From Defluviitaleaceae bacterium (lineage in GTDB: Bacteria > Bacillota > Clostridia > Lachnospirales > WQUN01): a stretch of 58,223 nt of DNA. The notes beneath the pieces are model-generated. The model made no database searches and had not been told where the DNA came from. It saw nothing but the letters and a program-made list of their open reading frames with translations. Positions 36,995 to 45,363 of the stretch are shown here, in pieces (position 1 is the first letter of the stretch; each line of letters opens with the position of its first letter). Made by a program: the position numbers and the translations under genes. The stretch is from contig WRBD01000015.1 of assembly GCA_009779835.1 (NCBI GenBank), positions 1 to 58,223 of the forward strand, in the 5' to 3' direction.

Positions 36995-39900
36995 ATGAAA
37001 AACAAAAAATATTTTTTTGCGTGTATAATCTTATTCTTAACGGTAATGGCTTCATGCGCGAGACAAGCAGAACGCATGGAAGAAATTATTCGCGAACAAA
37101 TTATCCGTGAAGAAATTATCCGCGAGGAAGTAAATGAAAGAGAACCCGCCGCGAGAGAAATCATTTCCTCGCCGCGTTTACTTTCCGCACGAACTCTTTC
37201 CGCGCCTGTTTTTTCTCATAACGGCGGTGCTTACCGTGAGCCGTTTTGGCTGGAAATAGACGGACACGGTGCAACAGTTCGGTACACCACCGATGGCAGC
37301 GAGCCTACTATTAATTCTCCGGTGTTTACCGGACGCATGATTACTTACACTCCTGCAACACGGGAGAACAGCCCGATGTCGGTGCATGGCGTTGGCAGGG
37401 CAAATATCGGTCATTGGAATCTGACGGGCGCGGGTGTTCGGGACGACTACGGCGCGTATTTACCTCGCTTTCCGCACGGACACGAACAAAATCCCCGCAA
37501 TCATTCAAGATGGCCGTCGATATCTCTGCCGCCGGGCGGTGAGGACGGATATTTTGAACCGCGTCTTATTTACACAGGCACAGTAATTCGTGCCGCCGCC
37601 TTTGATATGTTTGGCGAATCATCCGAAGTAGTAACACACTCATATTTTGTTGATGGTAACAGTTTAAGCTGGCGCAATATGCGAATAGTTTCCGTTACAA
37701 TGGAACCGGAACATTTCATCGACCCTGTTTTGGGGATATACCGCAACTGGCAAAGAGAAGGCGGTCAGCCAAGACACATTGGAAACGTGGAAGTATTCGG
37801 CGACGGCGGAGAACTTTTAGTGAATCAAAACGCAATGGTGTGGGTGTTCGGCAACTGGTCGCGGTGGTATCCCGAGCGTTCAATCCGTATAAATTTTAAT
37901 CAAGGCGACGGCGATATTAAAGGTGTGCCGGATTTAGTACCCGATACGCGGCGTCATTATCACGCGCCTACGGAAATAGTCAGGAATTTCCGTCATCTCA
38001 ACGTGCGTACATCAGACATTGACGGCACAAATATGCGCGACGCGTTTTCGCAACTTCTAAGCGAGCCGTTGCGTCCCGTAATTCAAAATGTGACATACGG
38101 CGCATTGTTTATTAACGGCGAATTTTGGGGTATGTATAATTTGCACACGCACAGGAACGAACATCTTACCGGCGAAATTTTCGATGTTCCACGAGGAAGC
38201 GTTGAACTGCTTGGGGACAGGTTTTTGCACGAAATCGCGTTTCCTTATATAAGTGCGCCTGTGTCGGGGACGGGTGCGGTTCCCATTGGAAGCCCGCAGA
38301 ATTCATACGCAAGAAGATGCCCCTGCTGCAACTCCGACCATACCACGCGTGCATGGTTTGACCATTTAAACACAGTCATGTGCATGGACGATTTCATTGA
38401 TTATTTTATAATTGCCTACCATTTTGAAAATTGGGATTGGCTTAGCAACAACATGGAAATGTGGAGGACAACGGAGCATTTCCCCGGTATTCACGGCGGC
38501 GATATGAGATGGCGATTTATAGTACAAGATTTTGACAACTCTGTTTTCTGCGGCAGGAATAATATGTTGAATTATTTTACCGCTCTTCCGAATGAAGATA
38601 TTGGAATTGCACAACCATGGAACTTTTTTTCGGATACGGAAGAAGACGATTACAGAAGGTCGGAGCGAGCCGCAAGAGTGTTTCGTGTTCTTTTCCAAAA
38701 CCCGCATTTCAGAAATACTTTTGCCGCGCGTTATTCCACCTACACGGGAACGGCTTTTCATCCGGCGCGGGTGCAGCGCGTAATTAATGAGCAAGTGGCG
38801 GCACGTCAAGCTACCGTCGGAAGAAATTTACTCCGTTGGGGCTGGCACGTTCCGGGCGATATCCGCGCCGTTCCGTGGATGAACACACATGTTTCCATGC
38901 AGGAACGAACAAATAATTGGATGGGTCAAGGCTCTACGTGGCCGCCACATACTGTTCGCGGGGGTTCGCCGGATCATGCGCAAAGAGGTCAGCAACATAC
39001 ATTGTTCCACCGTGCGTCAACGCTTGCACACGCACCCCACTCTTTCAACTCGTGGGGCGGCAACGGTATTGAGCATATCCGCCAATATTTAAACAGACCC
39101 AACTCCGGCACGTTTCCACGCGCAAATTTGGCTTTGGGAATTCCCGAAGGATACACACGCATCACATACAGAACAGATGCCAACCACGGCTGGTTTGATA
39201 TCGCGGGGGCACAAATCCGAGCAGACCTGTTCGACAGGGGAAATTTAGCTTCTTACAACACAGTTCCCTCCGGCGTTCCGGGCTTCACCGGGTTCAGCAT
39301 AGGTAATTTCAGCGCGAGATATCTTCGCACTTTACCTGTTGATGTTAAAATCGTTCCGCGCGAAGGCAGCAGATTTATTCGTTTTGAACTTAGCGGCGCA
39401 GAAAATGCAACCGTTATCGGAAATTTAACACAGACTTCCATAACAATTATTCCGTCTGCTAACTGTCATAACATAACCGTTGACGCAATATTTGAAAACG
39501 GAAATATTCTAGCGTCTGTGGAGACAACTGCTCCACAGCAACACGTACCGCAACAGCCCACACCGCGTCCGGAAATTCAGCGTCCAAACGATAATGTAGT
39601 TACGGAAATTCCGATTGCCACAGGTGATGGCACTTTCCCCATTTATCTTGAAGCTGTTACGGGCGACCCGCGCCTTACTCACGCAAGATGGCAGTCCGGT
39701 CACGCAGGAACGGGAGGTTTTACCAATGCCGAAACAATGCCGTTTACCAACATAGAAACAGCCCGTCAGCGGGTTGACGGGCCGGGGAATTACACGCTTA
39801 TTCTTAATCCGGGCAGATATTGGCACGTAGTTGAAGGTACTCAACAACCCGTTCCGGGTACACACACCCACGCGCCGGATTACAACACAGGCGCAAGATG

Positions 39901-40054
39901 GCTGCACGTAACGGTTGATTCCCGTGGAAATGTTACAATTCCCGCTTCCAACGGGCGTTTTTGGCAGACAGAAGTTAACACCGGGTTAGGACGGGTTAGG
40001 ACAGGTACGGCAGGCTCCGACGGACGACCGGTTTTCTTTGTTTCATATGGTTGA
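36995..40054 (+). CDS. CotH-family secreted lipoprotein
   Basis: The ATG at 36995 follows AAAGGGTGA and opens a lipoprotein signal with lipobox cysteine at residue 21 (LTVMASC), giving 1019 residues. A charged Glu/Arg stretch (about 25-55) is followed by a chitobiase-C-terminal-like domain (about 68-120 onward, VRYTTDGSEPTINSPVF). The CotH kinase-like domain (about 225-600) contains GALFINGEFWGMYNLH and FIVQDFDNS. Further beta modules and a Pro-rich linker (about 848-866) follow. CotH of Bacillus is an atypical spore-coat protein kinase; large lipoprotein forms in Clostridia also occur with cellulosomal modules. Export rather than coat location is indicated. It overlaps the convergent methyltransferase gene by 12 nt. 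Confidence 0.82.
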   Translation: MKNKKYFFACIILFLTVMASCARQAERMEEIIREQIIREEIIREEVNEREPAAREIISSPRLLSARTLSAPVFSHNGGAYREPFWLEIDGHGATVRYTTDGSEPTINSPVFTGRMITYTPATRENSPMSVHGVGRANIGHWNLTGAGVRDDYGAYLPRFPHGHEQNPRNHSRWPSISLPPGGEDGYFEPRLIYTGTVIRAAAFDMFGESSEVVTHSYFVDGNSLSWRNMRIVSVTMEPEHFIDPVLGIYRNWQREGGQPRHIGNVEVFGDGGELLVNQNAMVWVFGNWSRWYPERSIRINFNQGDGDIKGVPDLVPDTRRHYHAPTEIVRNFRHLNVRTSDIDGTNMRDAFSQLLSEPLRPVIQNVTYGALFINGEFWGMYNLHTHRNEHLTGEIFDVPRGSVELLGDRFLHEIAFPYISAPVSGTGAVPIGSPQNSYARRCPCCNSDHTTRAWFDHLNTVMCMDDFIDYFIIAYHFENWDWLSNNMEMWRTTEHFPGIHGGDMRWRFIVQDFDNSVFCGRNNMLNYFTALPNEDIGIAQPWNFFSDTEEDDYRRSERAARVFRVLFQNPHFRNTFAARYSTYTGTAFHPARVQRVINEQVAARQATVGRNLLRWGWHVPGDIRAVPWMNTHVSMQERTNNWMGQGSTWPPHTVRGGSPDHAQRGQQHTLFHRASTLAHAPHSFNSWGGNGIEHIRQYLNRPNSGTFPRANLALGIPEGYTRITYRTDANHGWFDIAGAQIRADLFDRGNLASYNTVPSGVPGFTGFSIGNFSARYLRTLPVDVKIVPREGSRFIRFELSGAENATVIGNLTQTSITIIPSANCHNITVDAIFENGNILASVETTAPQQHVPQQPTPRPEIQRPNDNVVTEIPIATGDGTFPIYLEAVTGDPRLTHARWQSGHAGTGGFTNAETMPFTNIETARQRVDGPGNYTLILNPGRYWHVVEGTQQPVPGTHTHAPDYNTGARWLHVTVDSRGNVTIPASNGRFWQTEVNTGLGRVRTGTAGSDGRPVFFVSYG

Positions 40055-40795
40055 TATTCTTTGCCGCACAGCTTCGTAAAGTAAAATACTTCCCGCGACA
40101 GAGGCATTAAGCGATTCCGTGTCGTTTGTCATGGGTAAACGCACCAACGCGTCGGCGTGGTTTTGAGCTATTTCGGAAATACCGCGGGATTCGTTTCCTA
40201 TTAAAAGGCAAAAGTTTTCGCGAAGGTTCAATTCATAAGGTAAGGCATTTCCGCGCGGGTGCGCGGCGAAAATCGGTATGGAGTTGGATTTTAAAGCGGC
40301 AAAAGTTTCTTCCGGTTCAGCGTTCGCAATAATAGGCAAACGAAGAACCGCACCCGCCGCCGCACGAAGTACCTTCGGGCTGAACACATCACAGCTTCCC
40401 GGCGTAAATACCGCGCCGTTTGCACCCGCCGCTGCCGCTGTGCGCACAAGCGTCCCGATATTGCCCGGGTCGTTTAGGTTTTCGGCAAGCAGGACAAATG
40501 CGTTTGGCTGTAAAATTTCGGCAAGAGTATGCGGAATTTTTTCGCATACCGCCATTATTCCCTGCGGAGAAACCGTGTCTGCAATGCTGTTAAAAATGCT
40601 GTCGCGGATAATTTCTACACGCGCCCTGTTTTTATACCGCGAAAGCTCATGGGTGTCCGCGAATTTTCGCGATGCGATATAGTGGTGGATTACATAATTT
40701 TCGGGAATTTCTTCAATGAATTTTTCCCCTTCAACCATAAAAAGACCGGATTCATCACGACCTTTTTTTGTTTTTAAGTGTTTTAGGTTTGACAT
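40043..40795 (-). CDS. SpoU/TrmH-family RNA 2'-O-methyltransferase
   Basis: A 250-residue SPOUT methyltransferase. The ATG at 40795 is preferred (GGAGG 9 nt before it) to an ATG at 40861 that would read through the ribosome site and the promoter at 40817-40844. The N-terminal substrate-binding domain (LKTKKGRDESGLFMVEGEKF) precedes SPOUT motifs NLNDPGNIGTLVRTAAAAG, LLIGNESRGIS and MTNDTESLNASVAGSILLYE, which form the knotted SAM site. It resembles TsnR/RlmB-like 23S rRNA enzymes; the target base is unknown. Confidence 0.88.
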   Translation of the reverse strand: MSNLKHLKTKKGRDESGLFMVEGEKFIEEIPENYVIHHYIASRKFADTHELSRYKNRARVEIIRDSIFNSIADTVSPQGIMAVCEKIPHTLAEILQPNAFVLLAENLNDPGNIGTLVRTAAAAGANGAVFTPGSCDVFSPKVLRAAAGAVLRLPIIANAEPEETFAALKSNSIPIFAAHPRGNALPYELNLRENFCLLIGNESRGISEIAQNHADALVRLPMTNDTESLNASVAGSILLYEAVRQRISTI

Positions 40796-40816
40796 GGAAA
40801 AAATCCTCCGATTTGC

Positions 40817-40844
40817 TTGAAACTTTTTAAGGAATGTATATAAT
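40817..40844 (+). promoter_or_regulatory. Promoter of the antisense (antitoxin) RNA
   Basis: TTGAAA (40817-40822), 16-nt spacer, TATAAT (40839-40844): a near-consensus promoter firing rightward toward the toxin gene. No plus-strand coding frame follows; the transcript would end at the terminator at 40957-40995. Confidence 0.7.
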
Positions 40845-40850
40845 ACATAT

Positions 40851-40995
40851 ATAGGGTGCAATATGTAAGGGGAAGTGCGCGAACACTCCCCTTGGGCAAG
40901 CCGCTTGGCGATATCATGACCGGATACCCTATAGATATTAAAACTTAATGGGTATTAAAAATAAGCCATACCTTGCCGGGGCGGCTTATTTTTTT
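40851..40995 (+). ncRNA. Predicted type I antitoxin RNA
   Basis: About 145 nt from a strong promoter to a terminator with no open frame. A 5' stem-loop (AAGGGG-A-AGTG, 40868-40878, with CACT-CCCCTT, 40884-40893) and a dyad ATACCC/GGGTAT (40924-40955) suggest a structured RNA. It converges on the toxin gene, overlapping its last codon and terminator. Bases 40886-40896 (CUCCCCUUGGG) can form 11 continuous pairs (nine Watson-Crick, two G-U) with the toxin ribosome-binding site (41096-41106). This arrangement is like Fst (par) and BsrG/TxpA antisense RNAs. The RNA itself is inferred, not shown. Confidence 0.6.
40957..40995. terminator. Shared bidirectional terminator of the toxin-antitoxin locus
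   Basis: AAAAATAAGCC (40957-40967) and GGCTTATTTTT (40983-40993) form an 11-bp stem with T-runs on both strands. The toxin stop codon (40986-40988) lies inside the stem. It ends the antisense RNA rightward and the toxin mRNA leftward. Confidence 0.8.
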
Positions 40996-41087
40996 GTGTT
41001 TCGTGACGTTTTCCACATAATACATATCAGCACAATGGTGAGAGTTATATCAAAAATTTCGTATACCGTTAATGGGATTATTGTCAT
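40986..41087 (-). CDS. Type I toxin, small hydrophobic (BsrG/TxpA, holin-like) peptide
   Basis: A 33-codon gene starting at 41087 with GGGAGG 7 nt upstream. The product begins MTIIPLTVYEIFDIT, continues as one membrane helix (ITLTIVLICIMW) and ends in a basic tail (KTSRNTKK). The TVYE word followed by a helix and Lys/Arg tail is that of the BsrG/TxpA/'putative holin-like toxin' family, whose members insert in the membrane and are silenced by a cis-encoded antisense RNA. Its own promoter (41156-41184), the shared terminator and the convergent antisense promoter complete the module. It is too short for routine gene calling. Confidence 0.75.
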   Translation of the reverse strand: MTIIPLTVYEIFDITLTIVLICIMWKTSRNTKK

Positions 41088-41155
41088 TGGTCTTCCTCCC
41101 CTCAGGGAATTTCAGGGAATCCAACCGAAACACCGCCCGCGACTTACTTATGTTT

Positions 41156-41184
41156 ATTCTACACCATTTCCCATTATTCGCCAA
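41156..41184 (-). promoter_or_regulatory. Toxin gene promoter
   Basis: Minus strand: TTGGCG (41179-41184), 17-nt spacer, TAGAAT (41156-41161). The -35 lies inside the end of spoIIP, overlapping its last codons. The predicted start near 41149 gives a ~60-nt leader before the toxin ATG. Confidence 0.6.
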
Positions 41185-42199
41185 GCACCACGGCGGCAAT
41201 AATATTTGCAATCGCCGGAACTGCGTTTAACGCTTCTTGGAAAGTATTATTTTGCGCGCCGACTTCAAGCAAAATGCTTCGGGGTGCCATGTGTAAGCTG
41301 TATCGGAATTCCAGCAGATAAACTCTTCGGGCAAGCCCGGGATACATTTGGTTCGCGGCAAGCTGCAAATTCATACTGAACGCCAAGTTTTCGCGCTGAT
41401 AAGGGTTCGGTAAATAATTAACTGGCGTGATTACGCCGCTTCTATATCGGCGGCTTAAACCGTTTACAAACATAATTTGCGCGGCGCGTTCACCTTCTAT
41501 ATACGTCACCATCGGGGCAACGTGCGCGCCAACGCCGTCCCGGTGCAGGTCAATCACAACTTGAATGGAAGGGTTGTCCGCAAGAATCCGCCGAACCGCA
41601 GGCTCAAGCCTTTCATACGAGCCTTGTCGGTTTGGAATTCCGTTTACCACATCAAAACGTTCTGTGTGGTGCAGAACTTCAAGACTGTGCTGCTGTTCTA
41701 AAATCTCCGCCAAACGCCGCCCCACACCAAAAACCCCAGTAAACGGGTCACTTGGGTCGCTGTCCGCAAACATCTCCATCGAATGCGCGTGAATAATCAA
41801 GACCTGCGGCCCTTCTGATGTGTCAATCGTAAAATCCTTCGCCAAAAATTCCGCTGCATCAATATCCGTTTCCAGCAATTTCGTACGGGGGTCAACCAAA
41901 AAAATATTTCGCGTTAAATAATTAAAATCCGAAAGCTGCGTTGCATATTCTTCTGAAACAGGCACAAACAAGGGTTGGTTTTGCAATTCTGATGTATAAT
42001 TGGACAAATAAGTATTTCTCATTTCGATGGCATCTGAGTGTTTTTCCACGCTATAATTAGGCGCGCCCAATAATGCCACAAACTCAATCAAAGTCTCGTC
42101 ATTGCCACGCGAAGAAACACCAGCCGAAAAAAACGCCGCTCCGAAAAGCAACATCAATCCAAGCAACGCCCGCGCCTTTATTATGGATTTTTTTGTCAT
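41174..42199 (-). CDS. spoIIP: Stage II sporulation protein P
   Basis: A 341-residue peptidoglycan amidase/endopeptidase of the SpoIIDMP engulfment machine. The ATG at 42199 is chosen because AGGGGGT precedes it; an in-frame ATG at 42256 lacks a site and would run past the AEC gene start. One N-terminal membrane anchor (about 8-26) is followed by the catalytic domain: VLIIHAHSMEMF, GVGRRLAEILEQ, NRQGSYERLEP and VVIDLHRDGVG, with the zinc/catalytic His and Glu residues of the amidase_3-like fold. It marks the organism as a spore former or a descendant of one. It is divergent from the AEC transporter with only 45 nt between starts. Confidence 0.9.
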   Translation of the reverse strand: MTKKSIIKARALLGLMLLFGAAFFSAGVSSRGNDETLIEFVALLGAPNYSVEKHSDAIEMRNTYLSNYTSELQNQPLFVPVSEEYATQLSDFNYLTRNIFLVDPRTKLLETDIDAAEFLAKDFTIDTSEGPQVLIIHAHSMEMFADSDPSDPFTGVFGVGRRLAEILEQQHSLEVLHHTERFDVVNGIPNRQGSYERLEPAVRRILADNPSIQVVIDLHRDGVGAHVAPMVTYIEGERAAQIMFVNGLSRRYRSGVITPVNYLPNPYQRENLAFSMNLQLAANQMYPGLARRVYLLEFRYSLHMAPRSILLEVGAQNNTFQEALNAVPAIANIIAAVVLGE

Positions 42200-42244
42200 T
42201 CGGATACCCCCTTGATAAACTATATGCAACGCGGAGGTAATTTC

Positions 42245-43201
42245 ATGTTTAATCATTTTATTTTCAGCATAAATACGGTGGTTCCGATTTTTTTTCTAGT
42301 TACACTTGGATATGTATTAAAAAAGCGGGAATTTTTACCTGAAAAATTTATTTCTGCGGGAAACAGACTTGTATTTTACATACTATTGCCAATCGCGATG
42401 TTTAACAGTGTTTACGTCACGGATTTAGATGAGCTTTTTAATGTGGGCTTTGCGGCGTTTGCAATAGGCGCGTCGGTTGTGTCGTGGGCGGTTATTTGGG
42501 TAATTTCGGCTTTTTTCATAAAAGACAAACGTGTGCTGGGTTCTTTTGTGCAAGGCGCGTTTCGTTCAAATACTGTTTTTTTCGGGATTCCGCTAATGCG
42601 AAATCTCGCGGGCGAAGCCGGCGTGGCGCGTTTTGCGTTAATTATCGCGCTAATCATGCCGGTTTATAATATTTGTTCAATTTTGGTTTTAAGTGTGTGC
42701 GCGGACACGGGCGAAAAATTAAAGCTCAAAACAATCGCGCTTACAATTGCGAAAAACCCGCTTATAATCGCGATAGTAACCGGCTCTGTGTTCTCGTTAC
42801 TGAACGTACCTTTGCCACAATCGGTGACGCGTACGTTAAACGACTTATCAGATATGGCACCGTCTATGTCGCTAATTTGTCTTGGCGGTGGAATAACTTT
42901 CCTTGGCTTCGAGAAAAAATTCAAATACGCGTTCGTTGCTTCTGTTTTGAAAGTAATTATTCTTCCGATTGCGTTTACCGCGGCGGCATTTGCATTTGGT
43001 TTCCGTGGCATTGACCTTGCCGCGTTTATGGTGCTTGGCGGGCTTCCGTCGGCATTCGCGGGATATGTAATGGCGGTACAAATAGGCTGCGATGCATACA
43101 CATCCAGCAATATTATTATAATTTCAACATTACTTAGCGCGTTAACGCTAATGCTGTTTATTTATTTATGGCGATGGGGCTTATTTTATGATATAGTTTA
43201 A
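42245..43201 (+). CDS. AEC-family transporter
   Basis: A 318-residue protein with about ten hydrophobic segments. VVPIFFLVTLGYVLKKREF and NRLVFYILLPIAMFNSV are typical of the auxin-efflux-carrier family of the BASS/NhaA-like superfamily, which exports or imports organic acids or amino acids such as malate. The ATG at 42245 has GGAGG 7 nt upstream; an earlier in-frame ATG lacks a site. A 51-codon gene follows at 17 nt, probably on the same transcript. Confidence 0.88.
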   Translation: MFNHFIFSINTVVPIFFLVTLGYVLKKREFLPEKFISAGNRLVFYILLPIAMFNSVYVTDLDELFNVGFAAFAIGASVVSWAVIWVISAFFIKDKRVLGSFVQGAFRSNTVFFGIPLMRNLAGEAGVARFALIIALIMPVYNICSILVLSVCADTGEKLKLKTIALTIAKNPLIIAIVTGSVFSLLNVPLPQSVTRTLNDLSDMAPSMSLICLGGGITFLGFEKKFKYAFVASVLKVIILPIAFTAAAFAFGFRGIDLAAFMVLGGLPSAFAGYVMAVQIGCDAYTSSNIIIISTLLSALTLMLFIYLWRWGLFYDIV

Positions 43202-43218
43202 AAAAAGGAGTTGATTGC

Positions 43219-43374
43219 ATGGCAAGAGAAACCGAAGCAATTTTAAGGTCTGTTCTGTTTAATATAAAACGCGCAAAGACTTTGAAAGAAGCGGAAGCGG
43301 CAGTGCGGGCAATGTGTTCCAAAGAAGATATCGACTCTGTAGAGCAAGAAATTTCTAAGCTTAAAGAAGAGTAG
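43219..43374 (+). CDS. Small helical hypothetical protein (51 aa)
   Basis: Starts with ATG at 43219 after a strong AAAAAAGGAG, 8 nt away. The product (MARETEAILRSVLFNIKRAK..., ending SKLKEE) is predicted all-helical and charged, with one Cys. I do not know the family. It follows the AEC transporter at 17 nt and overlaps the end of hemW by 14 nt in convergent orientation. The ribosome site and codon use support a real gene. Confidence 0.6.
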   Translation: MARETEAILRSVLFNIKRAKTLKEAEAAVRAMCSKEDIDSVEQEISKLKEE

Positions 43375-44449
43375 AAAACACGCGGTTTGCAAAATCCATT
43401 CCGCGTGCTGTGAGACAAAGACGGTTTTGTTTGCGTTCCAACAAGCCGTCTTTTATTAATTTCGCAATTTCGTTTTCATAAGCCCCGGCAAATTCGCATT
43501 CAATGACGCCTTCAGTCAAACGCAAGCCGAGAATTATTTTTTCTGAAAGAATATCTTCGTCGGTTAGGGGTGCCCCCCCGACACCACTCCTGACACCCCT
43601 AAGATATTCTTCCATCTCTTCGGGATTATGCCAACGCGTTTTTCCGTCAAAAGAATGCGCGCCCAAACCAAACCCGATATATGGTTTCATTTGCCAACAA
43701 TTAATATTATGCCTGCTTTCAAACCCGCGTTTTGCGAAATTTGAAATTTCGTAGTGAACATAGCCCGCATCTGCAAGAAAACGGCGGGCTTCATGATACA
43801 TAAGACGGTCGGTATCATTACACGGAAGAACAATTTCGCCGCTTTTTATCGCATTGAACAAAGGCGTATTTTCCGCCGGTGTCAAACTGTACGCAGAAAT
43901 ATGTTGCGGCGCAAGCGAGACAACTTCTAAAAGGGTTTCATGCCAGTTTTGCAATGTTTGCCCGGGAAGCGCGAACATCAAATCTACATTAATATTATCG
44001 AAATCTGCTTTCTTTGCAGCGTGAAAATTTTTTTTAAATTCCTCCAAAGAATGAATCCTGCCAAGCCCGCGCAACAAATGTTCCTGTGTAGCCTGCAAAC
44101 CAAAGCTCAAACGGGTAACGCCATGCTCTTTTAATGAGGAAAGATACGCAAAATCAACCGTTCCGGGATTAATCTCCACAGTAATTTCCACATTAGGTAA
44201 AAGCAGAAATTCATGCACCACTGTTAAAATTTCGCATAAAAAAAGGGAAGGCAACGCAGTAGGCGTTCCCCCCCCAATATAAACAGTATCAACCCCGCCC
44301 GCGAAAATCTCGTTAAATCGCGCGGTTTTTATTTCATCTAATAGCGCATCAACATAAATTTTATAATTTTCGGTTTCAAACGATAAAAAATCGCAATAAA
44401 CACATTTCCGTACACAAAACGGAATATGAATATAAACTCCCGCAGCCAT
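43361..44449 (-). CDS. hemW: Radical SAM heme chaperone HemW
   Basis: A 362-residue protein. The N-terminal YIHIPFCVRKCVYCDF places the cluster cysteines at 12, 16 and 19 (CxxxCxxC plus the conserved following Phe), typical of HemW rather than oxygen-independent coproporphyrinogen oxidase. VYIGGGTPTALP, GLQATQEHLLRGLGR and the C-terminal winged-helix region (EKIILGLRLTEGV) fit too. HemW inserts heme into respiratory enzymes in some bacteria; its role in an anaerobe is uncertain. In clostridia it often lies near lepA; here it follows two lipoprotein genes with a 1-nt overlap (TAATG). Confidence 0.9.
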   Translation of the reverse strand: MAAGVYIHIPFCVRKCVYCDFLSFETENYKIYVDALLDEIKTARFNEIFAGGVDTVYIGGGTPTALPSLFLCEILTVVHEFLLLPNVEITVEINPGTVDFAYLSSLKEHGVTRLSFGLQATQEHLLRGLGRIHSLEEFKKNFHAAKKADFDNINVDLMFALPGQTLQNWHETLLEVVSLAPQHISAYSLTPAENTPLFNAIKSGEIVLPCNDTDRLMYHEARRFLADAGYVHYEISNFAKRGFESRHNINCWQMKPYIGFGLGAHSFDGKTRWHNPEEMEEYLRGVRSGVGGAPLTDEDILSEKIILGLRLTEGVIECEFAGAYENEIAKLIKDGLLERKQNRLCLTARGMDFANRVFSTLL

Positions 44450-45363
44450 TATAAAAGCTTTGTGTAGTGATAAATTAAGCCGTCAACTTCTTGGTTGTCA
44501 AGGGTAAGATCGGCTCCTCTGATGGTATAAGTCCAGCGTTCCCAAATAAAATTAAAATGAACAGATTCCGGTGCGTGTATGACCAAGTGGTTATCTGTTG
44601 TAGTCCACGTGAAACTTTCGGTTTCGTCCGGGTATCCGCGTGTTCCGGTTCCGTTTGCGTTGAAAATGTACACAAATGCATTATCGTTTTCTTCGTCGGC
44701 ATCTTCATGCTTCCAGTTCCACGTTCCTACAAGTGCCGCATCCTGTTGCATGGAATCGTAGATATAACTCCATGTTACATCGTCTTCCTGCTGATGGTGT
44801 ATGGTGAGAATGCCGTTGTTTATTGTGTACGTCCATCTTTCGTGGTGACGAAAATCATCGTTTGCGTCACGGTTAATGCCTAAACGTGTTCCGGTTGTGC
44901 TCCACCAAAAACTTTCGGTTTCGTCGGAAATCCTGCGCGTGCCTGTTCCATCCTCGTTGAAAATATAGGTATATTCGCCAAATTGTTCCCAACGCCACAC
45001 CCCGAAAAGTTCTTCGTCCTGCTCCAAGGAATCATATATGTAGCTATATTTCCTATCTTCCTCATGAATGTTTACAATGGTGAGGGTGTCACCGTCTATC
45101 GTGTATGTCCATCTTTCGTTGCGGAGAAAACCGTCTTGTGTATCGCGGTCAATGTTTAATCTTGTTCCTTTTACAGACCAACTGAATGTTTCTATGTCAC
45201 TTGATAAACCGCGAAAGCCTGTTCCGTCTGCGTAAAATACATAAGAAAAATCGCCGTAATCGTCCCAACGCCATGTGCCAATTAAAGCTTCATCTTGTCC
45301 TGCCGAACAACCGGCAAGCAAGACGAAAATAATAATCGCATTTAATATTAATAATTTTTTCAT
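44449..45363 (-). CDS. Lipoprotein with three tandem beta repeats
   Basis: A 304-residue protein with a lipoprotein signal (LLAGC, cysteine at 19). Three ~90-residue repeats each start with GTWRW/GVWRW/GTWNW, then contain YVFxxDGTG(F/T)RG, ETF(S/T)W, a basic R-L-x-I strand, and ERWTYTI with LT(I/L). This is a lipocalin-like or DUF5640-like beta pattern also seen in the next upstream gene, so the pair arose by duplication. It is directly adjacent to that gene (stop codon followed by ATG). A surface beta-barrel binding role is possible; no ligand can be named. Confidence 0.75.
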   Translation of the reverse strand: MKKLLILNAIIIFVLLAGCSAGQDEALIGTWRWDDYGDFSYVFYADGTGFRGLSSDIETFSWSVKGTRLNIDRDTQDGFLRNERWTYTIDGDTLTIVNIHEEDRKYSYIYDSLEQDEELFGVWRWEQFGEYTYIFNEDGTGTRRISDETESFWWSTTGTRLGINRDANDDFRHHERWTYTINNGILTIHHQQEDDVTWSYIYDSMQQDAALVGTWNWKHEDADEENDNAFVYIFNANGTGTRGYPDETESFTWTTTDNHLVIHAPESVHFNFIWERWTYTIRGADLTLDNQEVDGLIYHYTKLL

